From the NCBI GenBank assembly GCA_963808965.1, contig CAWEHU010000030.1, forward strand, positions 1-64,000: 64,000 nt of DNA, in the 5' to 3' direction. The translations under genes were made by a program, and so were the position numbers. The notes under the pieces are model-generated. The model made no database searches and had not been told where the DNA came from. It worked only from the letters and a program-made list of their open reading frames with translations. This stretch comes from CAWEHU01 sp963808965 (GTDB lineage: Bacteria; Pseudomonadota; Alphaproteobacteria; Acetobacterales; Acetobacteraceae). How positions within the stretch are numbered: position 1 is the first letter of the stretch; every line of letters begins with the position of its first letter. Below, piece after piece: positions 36,423 through 46,312 of this stretch.

Positions 36423-38285
36423 ATGCGCCGTTTCCCGTTTCTCCCGCCCCTGTTCCGCGGCACGTTCCTCATACTGGCCATAGCAGCCTTGGGGCTCCGG
36501 GGTCCGGCGACGCGGGCTGCCGATCCGCAGCCCTATACCGTCGCGATCGAGAAGACCGGCAACGCGCCGCTCGATCAGGCGCTGAACAACTCCTCGACGC
36601 TGGTCAGCCTGCGGGAGAACGCGCCGGTCGGGCCGTTCGCCCTTATCGTGCGGGCGCAGCAGGATACGGGCCGGTTCGAGACGGCGCTCCATAGCTTCGG
36701 CTACTACAAAGGGGCCGTATCGCTGACCATCGCCGGGCACGCGGTGGATGATCCGAACCTGCCCGACCTGCTCAACCGCGCGCCCGCGAATCCGCCGGTC
36801 GAAGTGCATGTTACGGTCACTCCCGGCCCTCTGTTCCATCTGCGCAAGGTCGCGATCGAGGGCGCGGTCCCGGAGTCGGCTCGAGCGAAACTCGACCTTG
36901 CGCCGGGCGCCCCCGCCGTCGCCTCGGATGTGCTCGCCGCTCGAGACCGGCTGCTAAACGCGCTCCGCAACGAGGGATACGCGCTCGCCAAGGTGGACGA
37001 ACCTGTTGCAATCCTCGAGCCGAGGGCGGACGCGCTGGACGTGACGTTCAAGGCCGATAGCGGGCCGCGCGTCGATCTAGGGGCGATCACCGTGGCCGGA
37101 TTGCAGGACGTGAACGGGTCATTCGTCCGCCGCCGGCTGCTGGTGCATCCGGGCGAGCAGTTCAGCCCGGACGCGCTTGAAAAGGCGCGGCAGGATCTGC
37201 TCGCGACGGGGGTGTTCTCCTCCGTGCGGCTAGTTCCTGCGGAGCAGCTCGATCCGCAAGGGCGACTTCCGATCCTCTTCCAGGTGACGGAGCGGCCGCG
37301 TCACGCCGTCACGTTCGGAGCAGCGTACTCGACCGATCTCGGCGCCTACGTCACCGCGACCTGGTCGCACCGCAATTTGTTCGGCAACGCCGAGCAGCTC
37401 AATCTGACGGCCGGTTTCCTGGGCGGCGGCTCGGCGCAGAAACGGCCCGGCTACAATGTCGGTGCGCAGTTCATCAAGCCGGACTTTCTGATGCGCGATC
37501 TCTCGCTTCAGGTCGATCTCGGTGCGGTGAAACAGAGTCTGCAAGCCTACGACCAGAAAGCGGTGACCGGCGACGTGCTGCTGAACCGCAAATTCTCCGA
37601 GCATTGGAGCGGCAGCGTCGGGCTCGCGGCCGAAGCGGAGCGGATCACCCAAGAGGGGGTGACACGCGACTACACGCTGCTCGGTGTGCCGATTGGCGTC
37701 AAATACGACAGCACCGATAGCCTGTTCAATCCGACGCACGGCATTCGCGCCGCCGTCTCTGTAACGCCTACGCAGGCTTTCGGTCATGGCAACCCGACTT
37801 TCGTGCTGATGCAGGTCGCCGGCTCCACCTATATCGATATGCCCTTCCTGGGCGGCGCGCCGGGGCGGAGCGTGCTGGCGTTGCGCGGGCTGATCGGCAG
37901 CGCGGAAGGGGCGAGTCAGTTCGATCTGCCGCCCGACAAGCGGTTCTACGCCGGCGGCAGCGCCACCGTGCGCGGCTACAAATATCAGTCGGTCGGGCCG
38001 CAATTCCCCGACCGCAATCCGCAGGGTGGCACGGCCGTTACGGCGGGCACGGTCGAGTTCCGGCAGCGCATCCTCGGCAATTACGGCGTTGCCGTGTTCG
38101 CCGACGCCGGACAGGTGACGGCGAACGGCCCCCCGTTCGCGGGTAGCTGGCACGTGGGCGTGGGCGCGGGAGCGCGCTATTACACCCCGATCGGGCCGAT
38201 CCGGCTGGACGTGGCCTTCCCGTTGAACCGGCAGCCGGGCGGCAACTCATTCGAGCTCTATATCGGGATCGGACAAGCATTCTGA
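36423..38285 (+). CDS. tamA: Translocation and assembly module subunit TamA (Omp85 family)
   Basis: A 620-residue outer-membrane protein. A signal peptide (LILAIAALGLRGPATRAA) is followed by three POTRA domains (PYTVAIEKTG; FHLRKVAIEG; VDLGAITVAGLQD) and a 16-stranded barrel with the Omp85 RFYAGGSATVRGY motif, ending in an aromatic Phe. It is smaller than BamA and lies directly before tamB, which fixes the assignment. The frame is open upstream to 36288, but ATG 36423 begins a proper signal peptide. Confidence 0.92.
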   Translation: MRRFPFLPPLFRGTFLILAIAALGLRGPATRAADPQPYTVAIEKTGNAPLDQALNNSSTLVSLRENAPVGPFALIVRAQQDTGRFETALHSFGYYKGAVSLTIAGHAVDDPNLPDLLNRAPANPPVEVHVTVTPGPLFHLRKVAIEGAVPESARAKLDLAPGAPAVASDVLAARDRLLNALRNEGYALAKVDEPVAILEPRADALDVTFKADSGPRVDLGAITVAGLQDVNGSFVRRRLLVHPGEQFSPDALEKARQDLLATGVFSSVRLVPAEQLDPQGRLPILFQVTERPRHAVTFGAAYSTDLGAYVTATWSHRNLFGNAEQLNLTAGFLGGGSAQKRPGYNVGAQFIKPDFLMRDLSLQVDLGAVKQSLQAYDQKAVTGDVLLNRKFSEHWSGSVGLAAEAERITQEGVTRDYTLLGVPIGVKYDSTDSLFNPTHGIRAAVSVTPTQAFGHGNPTFVLMQVAGSTYIDMPFLGGAPGRSVLALRGLIGSAEGASQFDLPPDKRFYAGGSATVRGYKYQSVGPQFPDRNPQGGTAVTAGTVEFRQRILGNYGVAVFADAGQVTANGPPFAGSWHVGVGAGARYYTPIGPIRLDVAFPLNRQPGGNSFELYIGIGQAF

Positions 38286-41200
38286 TGCGACGCGCGCTGA
38301 AGTGGATCGGCTGGATCGTCGCGGTCCTGATCGGGCTGCCGCTCGCTTTGCTCGTCGCCGTCCTCGTGTTCGCCAATACGGATCCCGGCCGCGGCTTCAT
38401 CGAGCGGCTGGTTCCCAAGGTCACTGGCGGCGAAGTGGCGATCACGGGACTCTCCGGACGTTTCCCCGACGCGCTCCGCCTCGCGCACGTGGAGGTGCGC
38501 GACAAGGACGGGACCTGGCTGACGATCGAGGATCTCGCGGTGGACTGGCGGCCGCTGCGGCTGCTCGCGCGTGAAGCCGACTTCCAGCGGATCGCGGCGG
38601 AACGCGTCGCGGTCGCGCGGCAGCCGGCCTCGGCAGCGGCGACGCCAGCCAAACCCGGTTCGAGCACGTCATCCGGCCTGCCCGTCGCCGTCAACGTTGA
38701 GACGCTGCATGTCGGGCGGCTGGAGGTGGCGGCCCCGGTCGCGGGCACGCCCGCTTCGGTGTCTGCGGACGGTTCGGCGCATCTCGCCTCGCTGGAGCAG
38801 GGCGACGTGACGCTGGCCTTGCGCCGGCTGGACGGACCCGGAAATTACGACCTGAATGGCCGGATCACTCCGGCTGCGTTGCAGGTGCAGCTGACGGCCG
38901 AGGAGCCCGCGCACGGGCTGATCTCGGCCGTCGCGGGCCTGCCGGAGCTGGGCCCGCTCTCCATCCACGCCGCGCTGGACGGGCCGCGTGACGCGGTAGG
39001 GACCAAGCTCTCCGTCGATGCCGGACCGCTGCGAGCCCGCGCGGACGGCACGCTCGATCTGGTGCATCAGGCCGCCGATCTGACTGTGAGCGCCAACGCG
39101 CCCGCAATAAGTCCGCGTCCGGACCTTTCCTGGCAATCCGTCGCGCTGAACGCGCGGGTGCAAGGTCCCTTCGCGAAACCGGAAGCCGCGGGGACTTTGA
39201 ACATCGACGCGCTGAGCGCCGCGGGGGCGGGGATCAGCCGGCTCGCAGCGCAGGTGCAGGGCGATGCGGGGGCCGTCAAGCTGCACGCCGAGGCGGACGA
39301 AGTGCGCGTGCCCGGCCCCCGGCCGGACCTGCTCGCCGCCGCGCCGCTCGTGATCGATGCGGCGGTTCGGCTGGACGCGCCAGACCGGCCCGCGACTTTC
39401 GCGATCAATCATCCCCTCATCTCCGCCGAAGGAAAGGCGCAGACCGCTGGGACGGTCCGGGCCGAGATGACGCTCGATTTGCCCGACCTCGCCCCATTCG
39501 CCGCGGCCGGGGGTGCGGACATCCGGGGCCACACCGCGCTGACGCTGAACGCGACCCAAGCGGACGGCGCGACCACGGTCAAGGCGGACGGGACGGTCGC
39601 CATTACCGGCGGCATGGCCCCGCTGCCCGCTCTCATCGGTGACGCCGCGAAGCTCGGCGTGACGGCCGCAATGCGGGGGCAGGACGTCACGCTCTCTCGT
39701 CTGCAACTCGACGGCAAGACGTTGGCCGTTGCCGCCGATGGCGGGGTGAGCGGCAATGCCGTGGACCTCAACTGGAAAGTCGCGCTCTCGGATCTCCACG
39801 CGCTCGCATCCACCGTCGCGGGCCGGTTATCGGCGCAGGGTCACGTCGCCGGGCCGCAAGACGACCTGTCCGTGACCGCCGATCTCGCGGGCGAGGTGGC
39901 GACGCAGGGAATGCCCCGCGGACCATTGAAAGCGCGGCTGGAGGCGCAGCATCTCCCGAACGCGCCGACTGGCAAACTCACCGCGGAAGGCACGCTGGAA
40001 GGAGCGCCGCTCACCCTCGCGGTCGCCGTGCAGCAGGACGCAGCGGGCGCCATGCATCTCGATATCGACCGGGCCGACTGGAAGAGCGCGCACGCGAACG
40101 GCGCGTTGACCTTGCCGAAAGGCGCGACGCTGCCAGTGGGCAAGCTTGACCTGCGTATGGCGCGGCTGGACGATCTCCGCGCGCTCACCGGGCAAGCGCT
40201 CGCGGGCTCCGTGTCCGCCACGCTGGAGACCACGGAGCAAGGCGGACGGCAGACCGCCCGGTTGCAGGCCGAGGCGCGCAATGCCGGTCTCGCGGGCACG
40301 GCCTCGGTCGGGCGCGCAACGCTCAACGCCACCGTCGCCGATCCTACGGCGAAGCCGGTCGTGGACGCGAAACTCGCGGTGGATGACGTCGCCGCGAGCG
40401 GAATCCGGGGCAACGCGAAACTCGACGTCGCGGGGCCGCAGGACGCGCTGTCGCTCCGTCTCTCGGCCGCGGTCCAAAACCTCCAGGGCGCGCCGCTCAC
40501 TCTGACCAGTGCCGCGACACTGAATGCAACGCGCAAGGAAACAACGCTCTCGGCCATGCAGGCCAACTGGAAGGGCGAGACGTTGCGCCTGCTCGCCCCC
40601 GCCCGGATCGGCTTCGGCAACGCGATCACGGTGGACCGCCTGGCCCTCGGGATGCGGCAGGCCACGGTGGAAGTGGCGGGCCGCGCCAGCCCCACGCTCG
40701 ATCTGACCGTCGCCGTGCGGAACGTGACGCCGGATCTCGCGAAGATCGTCGATCCCAACATCTCGGCCGACGGCACCCTTCGCGCGGATGCGAAGCTGAC
40801 GGGCACGACGGCACGGCCGGTCGGCACGATCCGGGTCGAGGCGGCGGGTCTGCGGATGCGCACCGGCCCGGGCCGTTCGCTCCCGCCCGCGAACCTGACC
40901 GCGACCGCGGATCTCGCGGGCGACAGCGCGCGGATCGACACGCGCCTCTCCGCGGGGCGGCTCACGACCCTGACCGTGACGGGGCGCGCGCCGTTGCAAC
41001 CCGCTGCGGGCGGGCTCGATCTGCGCGCCAACGGCTCGCTCGATCTCGCGATGCTCGATCCGATCCTGGCCGCGAACGGGCGGCGGGTGCGGGGCCAGGT
41101 GACGCTCAATCTCGGCGTCGCGGGCTCGCTCTCCGCGCCGCGCGTCACCGGCACCGTGCAACTCGCGGGCGGCGAGGTGCAGGACTTCGCGCAGGGTGCG

Positions 41201-42319
41201 CACGTTACCAACATGACGGCGCTCATCCAGGCGGAAGGCGACACGATCCGCATCGTGCGGTTCACCGGCCGCGCCGGTCAGGGAACGATCAGCCTGACCG
41301 GAACCGTCGGTGTGACAGCGCCGGGGATGCCGGTCGATCTCCACCTGGTCGCCGACAACGCCAAGCCGCTGGCGAGCGACCGGCTGCAAGTGACGCTCAG
41401 CGCGGATCTGACGGTGCGCGGCGAGGCGGCGGGCCAGCTTCAGGCGGCGGGCACGATCCGCATCGCCCGGGCCGAGATCCACATCCCCGAACACATGCCG
41501 GCGAGCGTCGCGGTGCTGAACGTGCGCAATATCGGTACCCCGCCGCCTCCGCCGCCCGCGCCGGGGCCGGATGTCACGCTCAACCTGACCATCTCCGCCC
41601 CACGCGAGATTTTTGTGCGCGGCCGGGGCGTGTTCGCCGAGCTCGGCGGCGAAATCCATGTGCGCGGCACAGCGGCGAAGCCCATTCCGGACGGCAGTTT
41701 CCAGATGATCCGCGGCACGCTCAGCATCGCCGGCCAGTCCCTCACTTTCAGCAAGGGCGAGGTCAGCTTCAGCGGCGGCGGGCTGACCGATCCCTCGATC
41801 GACTTCGTCGCGACTTCGAGCACCAGCACCATCACCGCCAATCTCGAGGTCTCGGGTTACGCCAGCGATCCGAAAATCCGGCTCTACAGCACACCGGAAC
41901 TGCCGCAGGACGAGGTCCTGGCCTGGCTGATCTTCAAGCGTAGCTCATCGAGCCTCAGCCCGTTCGAGCTGGCGCAGATCGCCGCTGCACTGGCGCAGCT
42001 CACCGGGGTGGGCGGCGGTTTCAGCGATCCGCTCGAGGCGATCCGGAAAGGCCTCGGGCTCGACACACTTTCAGTGGGCGGCGGCAGCGGGAACAGCGGC
42101 CCCACCTTGCAGGCGGGCCGTTACGTTGCACCGGGGGTGTTCGTCGGCGCGCGACAAGGCACGAGCGGCACCAGCACGCAAGGGCTTGTCCAGGTGGACA
42201 TTACGAAAGGACTGAAGCTTGAGGGCACGGTGGGAACCGGCAGCAACACCAACCCCGGTGCCACCCCGGAGGATTCCGGCGGCAGCAGCCTCGGGCTCAA
42301 GTATCAATTCGAGTATTGA
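38285..42319 (+). CDS. tamB: Translocation and assembly module subunit TamB
   Basis: A 1344-residue inner-membrane-anchored protein that bridges the periplasm to TamA and functions in outer-membrane protein assembly and lipid transport. The N-terminal anchor (WIGWIVAVLIGLPLALLVAV) is followed by GLSGRFPDALRLAHVEVRD, a very long repetitive beta-strand groove, and the C-terminal DUF490 domain with LPQDEVLAWLIFKRSSSSLS and the final GLKYQFEY. Its start overlaps the tamA stop (TGATG). No frameshift over 4 kb. Confidence 0.93.
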   Translation: MRRALKWIGWIVAVLIGLPLALLVAVLVFANTDPGRGFIERLVPKVTGGEVAITGLSGRFPDALRLAHVEVRDKDGTWLTIEDLAVDWRPLRLLAREADFQRIAAERVAVARQPASAAATPAKPGSSTSSGLPVAVNVETLHVGRLEVAAPVAGTPASVSADGSAHLASLEQGDVTLALRRLDGPGNYDLNGRITPAALQVQLTAEEPAHGLISAVAGLPELGPLSIHAALDGPRDAVGTKLSVDAGPLRARADGTLDLVHQAADLTVSANAPAISPRPDLSWQSVALNARVQGPFAKPEAAGTLNIDALSAAGAGISRLAAQVQGDAGAVKLHAEADEVRVPGPRPDLLAAAPLVIDAAVRLDAPDRPATFAINHPLISAEGKAQTAGTVRAEMTLDLPDLAPFAAAGGADIRGHTALTLNATQADGATTVKADGTVAITGGMAPLPALIGDAAKLGVTAAMRGQDVTLSRLQLDGKTLAVAADGGVSGNAVDLNWKVALSDLHALASTVAGRLSAQGHVAGPQDDLSVTADLAGEVATQGMPRGPLKARLEAQHLPNAPTGKLTAEGTLEGAPLTLAVAVQQDAAGAMHLDIDRADWKSAHANGALTLPKGATLPVGKLDLRMARLDDLRALTGQALAGSVSATLETTEQGGRQTARLQAEARNAGLAGTASVGRATLNATVADPTAKPVVDAKLAVDDVAASGIRGNAKLDVAGPQDALSLRLSAAVQNLQGAPLTLTSAATLNATRKETTLSAMQANWKGETLRLLAPARIGFGNAITVDRLALGMRQATVEVAGRASPTLDLTVAVRNVTPDLAKIVDPNISADGTLRADAKLTGTTARPVGTIRVEAAGLRMRTGPGRSLPPANLTATADLAGDSARIDTRLSAGRLTTLTVTGRAPLQPAAGGLDLRANGSLDLAMLDPILAANGRRVRGQVTLNLGVAGSLSAPRVTGTVQLAGGEVQDFAQGAHVTNMTALIQAEGDTIRIVRFTGRAGQGTISLTGTVGVTAPGMPVDLHLVADNAKPLASDRLQVTLSADLTVRGEAAGQLQAAGTIRIARAEIHIPEHMPASVAVLNVRNIGTPPPPPPAPGPDVTLNLTISAPREIFVRGRGVFAELGGEIHVRGTAAKPIPDGSFQMIRGTLSIAGQSLTFSKGEVSFSGGGLTDPSIDFVATSSTSTITANLEVSGYASDPKIRLYSTPELPQDEVLAWLIFKRSSSSLSPFELAQIAAALAQLTGVGGGFSDPLEAIRKGLGLDTLSVGGGSGNSGPTLQAGRYVAPGVFVGARQGTSGTSTQGLVQVDITKGLKLEGTVGTGSNTNPGATPEDSGGSSLGLKYQFEY

Positions 42320-42360
42320 CGCGCGAGCTGATGGTCTTGCTGGTCGGCGCAACCCCTGAG

Positions 42361-42431
42361 ATGCGCGGGTCAAGCCCGCGCATGACGAAAGAAAGGTCCT
42401 TTTTTGCCATCGCCGGGCTTGACCCGGCGAT
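42361..42431. repeat. Inverted pair of 9-bp-stem palindromes after tamB
   Basis: Unit 1, ATGCGCGGG-TCAAG-CCCGCGCAT (42361-42383), and unit 2, ATCGCCGGG-CTTGA-CCCGGCGAT (42409-42431), are perfect hairpins whose 5-base loops are reverse complements. They are therefore the same element in opposite orientation, 25 bases apart with a CCTTTTTT run between. This is a REPIN-like doublet resembling dispersed repeats of alphaproteobacteria. It may also end tamB transcription. Confidence 0.6.
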
Positions 42432-42506
42432 CTGGGCCGGAACCCAATTGCGGCGCACCCTGTTCTGCCCGGCGGATGCATGGGATTGCGTTGCAGGAGA
42501 CTGAGG

Positions 42507-42726
42507 ATGCCGCAGAAAAAGACCGAAGTCACAGCCCGACCCCCACGAGCAGGCCCGCGAACTGGCCGAGAAGGCGCTCGAAGAATACGCGAAGGGCGAC
42601 AAGAAGAAGGGGGACGAGCTGGCCGAGAAAGCGGCGCAAATTGACCGCTCGGCCGTCGAAGAGGTCGTTCAGGAACTGGACGAGGACGCAGGGTCCGACC
42701 CCGACGCGGCAAACCGGGCCGGGTAG
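42507..42726 (+). CDS. Conserved small acidic protein (frameshift in a C5 run)
   Basis: A ~72-residue helical, highly charged protein. It starts MPQKKTEVTA at ATG 42507, then after removing one C from CCCCC near 42540 continues HEQARELAEKALEEYAKGDKKKGDELAEKA and SAVEEVVQELDEDAG to the stop at 42726. Similar short proteins occur in Acetobacteraceae and relatives; function unknown. GCAGGAGA precedes the start. The regular heptad-like pattern suggests a coiled helix. Confidence 0.6.
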
Positions 42727-42736
42727 GTCGCTCGCG

Positions 42737-44056
42737 ATGAGCGGCGCCGCGCCCGATCTCGACGTCGTGGTGATCGGCGCGGGCGTCGCCGGGCTCGCGG
42801 CATCTCGCACCCTCCGAGAAGCTGGGCGCAGCCATGTCGTGCTGGAAGCCGCTGGCCGCGTCGGGGGGCGAGCCTGGACCGGCCGGCCGGAGGCGCTCGG
42901 CGGCGAAGTGTTCGACTATGGCGCCATCTGGCTGCACGCGGCGGAGCGGAACCCGCTCGTCGCCATTGCCGAAGAGGCCGGCGAACACCTGCTCGATGCC
43001 GACCCGCTGCGCACGCGGCGAACCTTCGTTGATGCCAGGCTGGCGACCGAGGCGGAGCTTCGGGACTACGAACTGGCGTGGGACCGCTTCGAGGCGGAAG
43101 CTGCCCGGCTGACCGCGCCGGGATTGCCGGATGTTTCACTTGCCGAGGTCGCGCGCCGCTTGCCCGACGATCCCTGGGCGTTGACGGTGGAGACCTGGGA
43201 GGGCCCGATCATCGCCGCGGCGGATGCCGAAGCCCTCAGCCTGCGGGACTGGCAAAACAACCTACTCTCCGGGCGCAATCTCATACCCGAGAGCGGGCTC
43301 GGCGACTTCGTCGCGCGCCGGCTCGCGACGGATGTGCCGGTTCGGCTGAACACGCCGGCTACGCGCGTTCGCTGGAAGGGGCAGGGCGGACGCGTGACGA
43401 TCGAGACGGGGGCGGGCGCAGTCACGGCCTCGGCGTGTATCGTCACGGTCTCGACCGGCGTGCTGGCTTCCGGCGCGCTCCGGTTCGACCCGCCCCTGCC
43501 CTCCCGCACGCAGGCGTGCATCGACGCATTGCCGATGGGTCTCGCGACCAAGGTGGCGCTGCGCGCCTCCTCGCCCGACCGGCTCGATTTGCCGGACTCC
43601 TGCGCCGTGGACCGGCGCGTGGCTCGAAGCGGAGAGCCCCTGATGATCTTCCAGTTCTGGCCATTCGGCCGGAATCACGTCGTCGGCTGGATCGGCGGCG
43701 GCCCCGCCTGGGCGCTGCTGCGGGAGGGAAAAGCGGCTGCGGTCGATTTCGCCCGTTCGGAGCTGCGCAATCTGTTTGGCGCACGCGCCGATCGGGCGTT
43801 CGCGGACGGGGGCTCGGTCGTGACGGGTTGGGGTGAGGACCCGCGAGTGCGGGGAGCCTATGCGTACGCGCCGCCGGGTTCGGCCCCGGCGCGCGCCGGA
43901 TTGGCCGAGCCGCTGGCCGACGGGCATCTGCTGTTCGCGGGCGAAGCCTGTCAGGAGGGGCTGGCGGGCACGGTTGGGGGCGCGTACCTCTCCGGTGCGG
44001 CAGCCGCCCGCCAGGCGGCGACGATTGCGAGCCGCGGCTGCGGCCAATATCGGTGA
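42737..44056 (+). CDS. FAD-dependent amine oxidase (monoamine oxidase-like)
   Basis: A 439-residue flavoprotein. The Rossmann motif VVIGAGVAGLAASRTL is followed by LEAAGRVGGRAWT, and the C-terminal FAD motif is LFAGEACQEGLAGTVGGAYLSGAAAA. The architecture is that of flavin amine oxidases and related protoporphyrinogen/phytoene oxidases. No covalent-FAD Cys motif (SGGC) is seen, so FAD is probably non-covalent. Substrate unknown. Followed closely by the S49 peptidase gene. Confidence 0.85.
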   Translation: MSGAAPDLDVVVIGAGVAGLAASRTLREAGRSHVVLEAAGRVGGRAWTGRPEALGGEVFDYGAIWLHAAERNPLVAIAEEAGEHLLDADPLRTRRTFVDARLATEAELRDYELAWDRFEAEAARLTAPGLPDVSLAEVARRLPDDPWALTVETWEGPIIAAADAEALSLRDWQNNLLSGRNLIPESGLGDFVARRLATDVPVRLNTPATRVRWKGQGGRVTIETGAGAVTASACIVTVSTGVLASGALRFDPPLPSRTQACIDALPMGLATKVALRASSPDRLDLPDSCAVDRRVARSGEPLMIFQFWPFGRNHVVGWIGGGPAWALLREGKAAAVDFARSELRNLFGARADRAFADGGSVVTGWGEDPRVRGAYAYAPPGSAPARAGLAEPLADGHLLFAGEACQEGLAGTVGGAYLSGAAAARQAATIASRGCGQYR

Positions 44057-44082
44057 CACGCGACCCTCGTATCGGGAGCTCA

Positions 44083-44880
44083 ATGCTCGAAAGATTGCTG
44101 TTCTGGCGTCGCAAGCGCATCGGCGTGATCGAGCTGCATGGCACGATCGCCAGCCGCCAAGGCGCGCTCAACGTCAAGGCTTTGGGGCCGCTGATCGAGC
44201 GGGCCTTCGGCGCCGCGGGGCGCACCGACGGACACGTGATCCTGGACATCGACTGTCCCGGTGGCTCGCCGGTGCAGTCGGATTTGATCGCCGCGCTGAT
44301 CCGGCGCAAAGCCGAGAAGACCGGCGCGCGTGTCCACGCGGTCGTGCAGGATGTGGGCGCGTCGGGCGGCTATTGGATCGCCTGCGCCGCTGACGAAATT
44401 CTTGCCAATCCGATGAGCGTGGTCGGCTCGATCGGCGTGGTCGGCGGCGGTTTCGGTTTCACGGGCGTGCTGGCGCGCACCGGCATCGAGCGGCGCCTTT
44501 ACACGGCGGGGCGTCACAAAGCGCGGCTCGATCCGTTCAGCCCCGAGCGCCCCGAGGATGTCGCCTTCGTCCGCAGTTTGATGGACGATTTGCACGAACG
44601 TTTCAAAGCCTGGGTGCGCGCCCGGCGCGGCGGACGGCTCAAAGGCGAGGACGAGACGCTGTTCGACGGCAGCTATTTCCTTGGCGAGAAGGCGCTCGCG
44701 CTCGGCCTCATCGACCGCTTCGGCGATGTGGACGCGCTGGTGCGCGAATTAGGCGGTGATCGCGCCCGTCCACGCGTGTTCCGTCATCGCCGTCCCTTCC
44801 TGCTGCGCCGGCTGCCGCGCATCGCGGTGGACGCCGTGCTGGACGCGCTCGAGGAGCGCGCGATTCGGCTGCGCTTGTAA
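44083..44880 (+). CDS. S49 family serine peptidase (SppA/SohB-like)
   Basis: A 265-residue ClpP-fold peptidase. The nucleophile is the Ser in VGASGGYWIACAA, and the general-base Lys is probably in TAGRHKARLDPF; MSVVGSIGVVGGGFGF is typical. Single-domain, short form without a long membrane anchor. ATG 44083 has GGGAG five bases upstream and is preferred over GTG 44053, which overlaps the amine oxidase stop. Such proteins degrade signal peptides or membrane protein fragments. Confidence 0.85.
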   Translation: MLERLLFWRRKRIGVIELHGTIASRQGALNVKALGPLIERAFGAAGRTDGHVILDIDCPGGSPVQSDLIAALIRRKAEKTGARVHAVVQDVGASGGYWIACAADEILANPMSVVGSIGVVGGGFGFTGVLARTGIERRLYTAGRHKARLDPFSPERPEDVAFVRSLMDDLHERFKAWVRARRGGRLKGEDETLFDGSYFLGEKALALGLIDRFGDVDALVRELGGDRARPRVFRHRRPFLLRRLPRIAVDAVLDALEERAIRLRL

Positions 44881-44905
44881 CCGCAGCGAACTGGAGGTCA
44901 GCCTC

Positions 44906-45478
44906 ATGGACAACGTGATCGGCACGCCCGATTGGTCAAAGCTCCCGGCACCACAGGACGACGGGGCCGCGAGGCACCTTGCAGGCAGCAAGCTGCCCTC
45001 CGTTGCTCTTCCGGCGACGAACGGCGCCGCCGTCGATCTTTCCGCACTCCGCGGCCGCACCGTGGTTTACGCCTATCCGCGAACCGGCAGGCCCGGAACC
45101 GAGAATCCGGACGGGTGGGACATGATCCCCGGCGCGCGGGGTTGTTCCCCGCAATCCTGTGCCTTCCGGGACCATTTCAAGGAGCTGAAGGATCTCGGCG
45201 TCGATCACCTGTTCGGGCTTTCGACGCAGGATACGGCCTACCAGCGGGAAGCGGCGGAGCGCCTGCACTTGCCCTTTCCGCTTCTGTCGGACGAGCACCT
45301 GACGCTCGCGGGCGCGATGAGGCTTCCGACCTTCGAGACGGGCGGCATGACCCTGCTGAAGCGGCTCACGCTGCTCATCGAGAACGGGACGATCGCCCAC
45401 GTCTTTTATCCAGTGTTTCCGCCGGACCGGAACGCGGAGGACGTGATCGCATTTCTGTCCGCCAATCCGCGCCAGTGA
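44906..45478 (+). CDS. Peroxiredoxin-like (AhpC/TSA/redoxin) protein
   Basis: A 190-residue thioredoxin-fold protein: KLPSVALPATNGAAVDLSALRGRTVVYAYPRTG is the redoxin N-half, and GARGCSPQSCAFRDH contains two cysteines spaced C-x3-C at the active-site position. LGVDHLFGLSTQDT and PFPLLSDEHLTLA complete the fold. It likely reduces peroxides. Start ATG 44906 follows CTGGAGG. Confidence 0.82.
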   Translation: MDNVIGTPDWSKLPAPQDDGAARHLAGSKLPSVALPATNGAAVDLSALRGRTVVYAYPRTGRPGTENPDGWDMIPGARGCSPQSCAFRDHFKELKDLGVDHLFGLSTQDTAYQREAAERLHLPFPLLSDEHLTLAGAMRLPTFETGGMTLLKRLTLLIENGTIAHVFYPVFPPDRNAEDVIAFLSANPRQ

Positions 45479-45497
45479 CCGAGCATTCCCGAACGAC

Positions 45498-46312
45498 ATG
45501 CGGCCGAAGCGGCGATTCAAGATCGCCAGTTTCAATATCAACAACGTCAATCGCCGATTGCCGAACTTGCTAGCCTGGCTCGCGGCAGGCGGAGCCGGAC
45601 GTCGTTTGCTTGCAGGAGCTGAAGGCGACCGAGGCCGCGTTTCCAACTGCGGCAATCGAGGCGGCCGGATATGGTTCTGTGGTGCAGGGCCAAGCCAGCT
45701 GGAACGGCGTGGCGATCCTCGCGCGAGGCGCCGAACCCGTGCTGACCAGACGGAGGCTGCCCGGCGATCCCGGCGACGTGCAGAGCCGCTATATCGAAGC
45801 CGCCGTGAATGGTGTGCTGGTCGCCTCGATCTACGCGCCCAATGGCAATCCGCAGCCCGGCCCAAAATTCGACTACAAGCTGGCATGGCTGGAGCGACTC
45901 ATCGCGCACGCGGCGGAGCTGTACGCAACCGGGCTGCCGGTCGTGCTGGCGGGCGATTACAACGTGGTGCCGACGGATGCGGACATTTATCCGTCCAAGT
46001 CCTGGGCGAAGGACGCGCTGCTGCAACCGGAGAGCCGGGCGGCGTTCCGGCGCCTCTTGGAACAGGGATGGGTTGATGCGCTGCGGACGCGGCATCCGTC
46101 CGAGCCGGTCTATACCTTCTGGGACTACAAGCGCGACCGCTGGTCCCGCGACGCCGGCCTCAGGATCGACCACCTGCTCCTAAGTGCGCCGAGTGGCCGA
46201 GCGGCTGGAGGACGCGGGGGTGGACAAGGCAGTGCGCGGCGAAGATGGCGCGAGCGACCATGCCCCGGTGTGGATTACGCTTCGTGTTGACGGGAGGAGA
46301 TCGCGCTCATGA
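45498..46312 (+). CDS. xthA: Exodeoxyribonuclease III (two +1 frameshifts)
   Basis: An AP endonuclease/3'-5' exonuclease of base-excision repair, ~270 residues across two shifts. FKIASFNINNVNRRLPNLLAWL starts the first frame. Near 45592 one extra G breaks it, and EPDVVCLQELKATEAAFP resumes (ELK carries the metal-binding Glu). The middle has VLAGDYNVVPTDADIY and WDYKRDRWSRDAGLRIDHLL. Near 46187 a second shift leads to AERLEDAGVDKAVRG and SDHAPVWITL (catalytic Asp-His), stopping at 46312 in ATGA overlap with the next gene. Confidence 0.88.

Noticed and set aside
39827..41659. 610-residue open frame antisense to tamB
   Set aside because: Arg-rich low-complexity translation typical of high-G+C antisense frames; tamB on the other strand is intact and recognisable.
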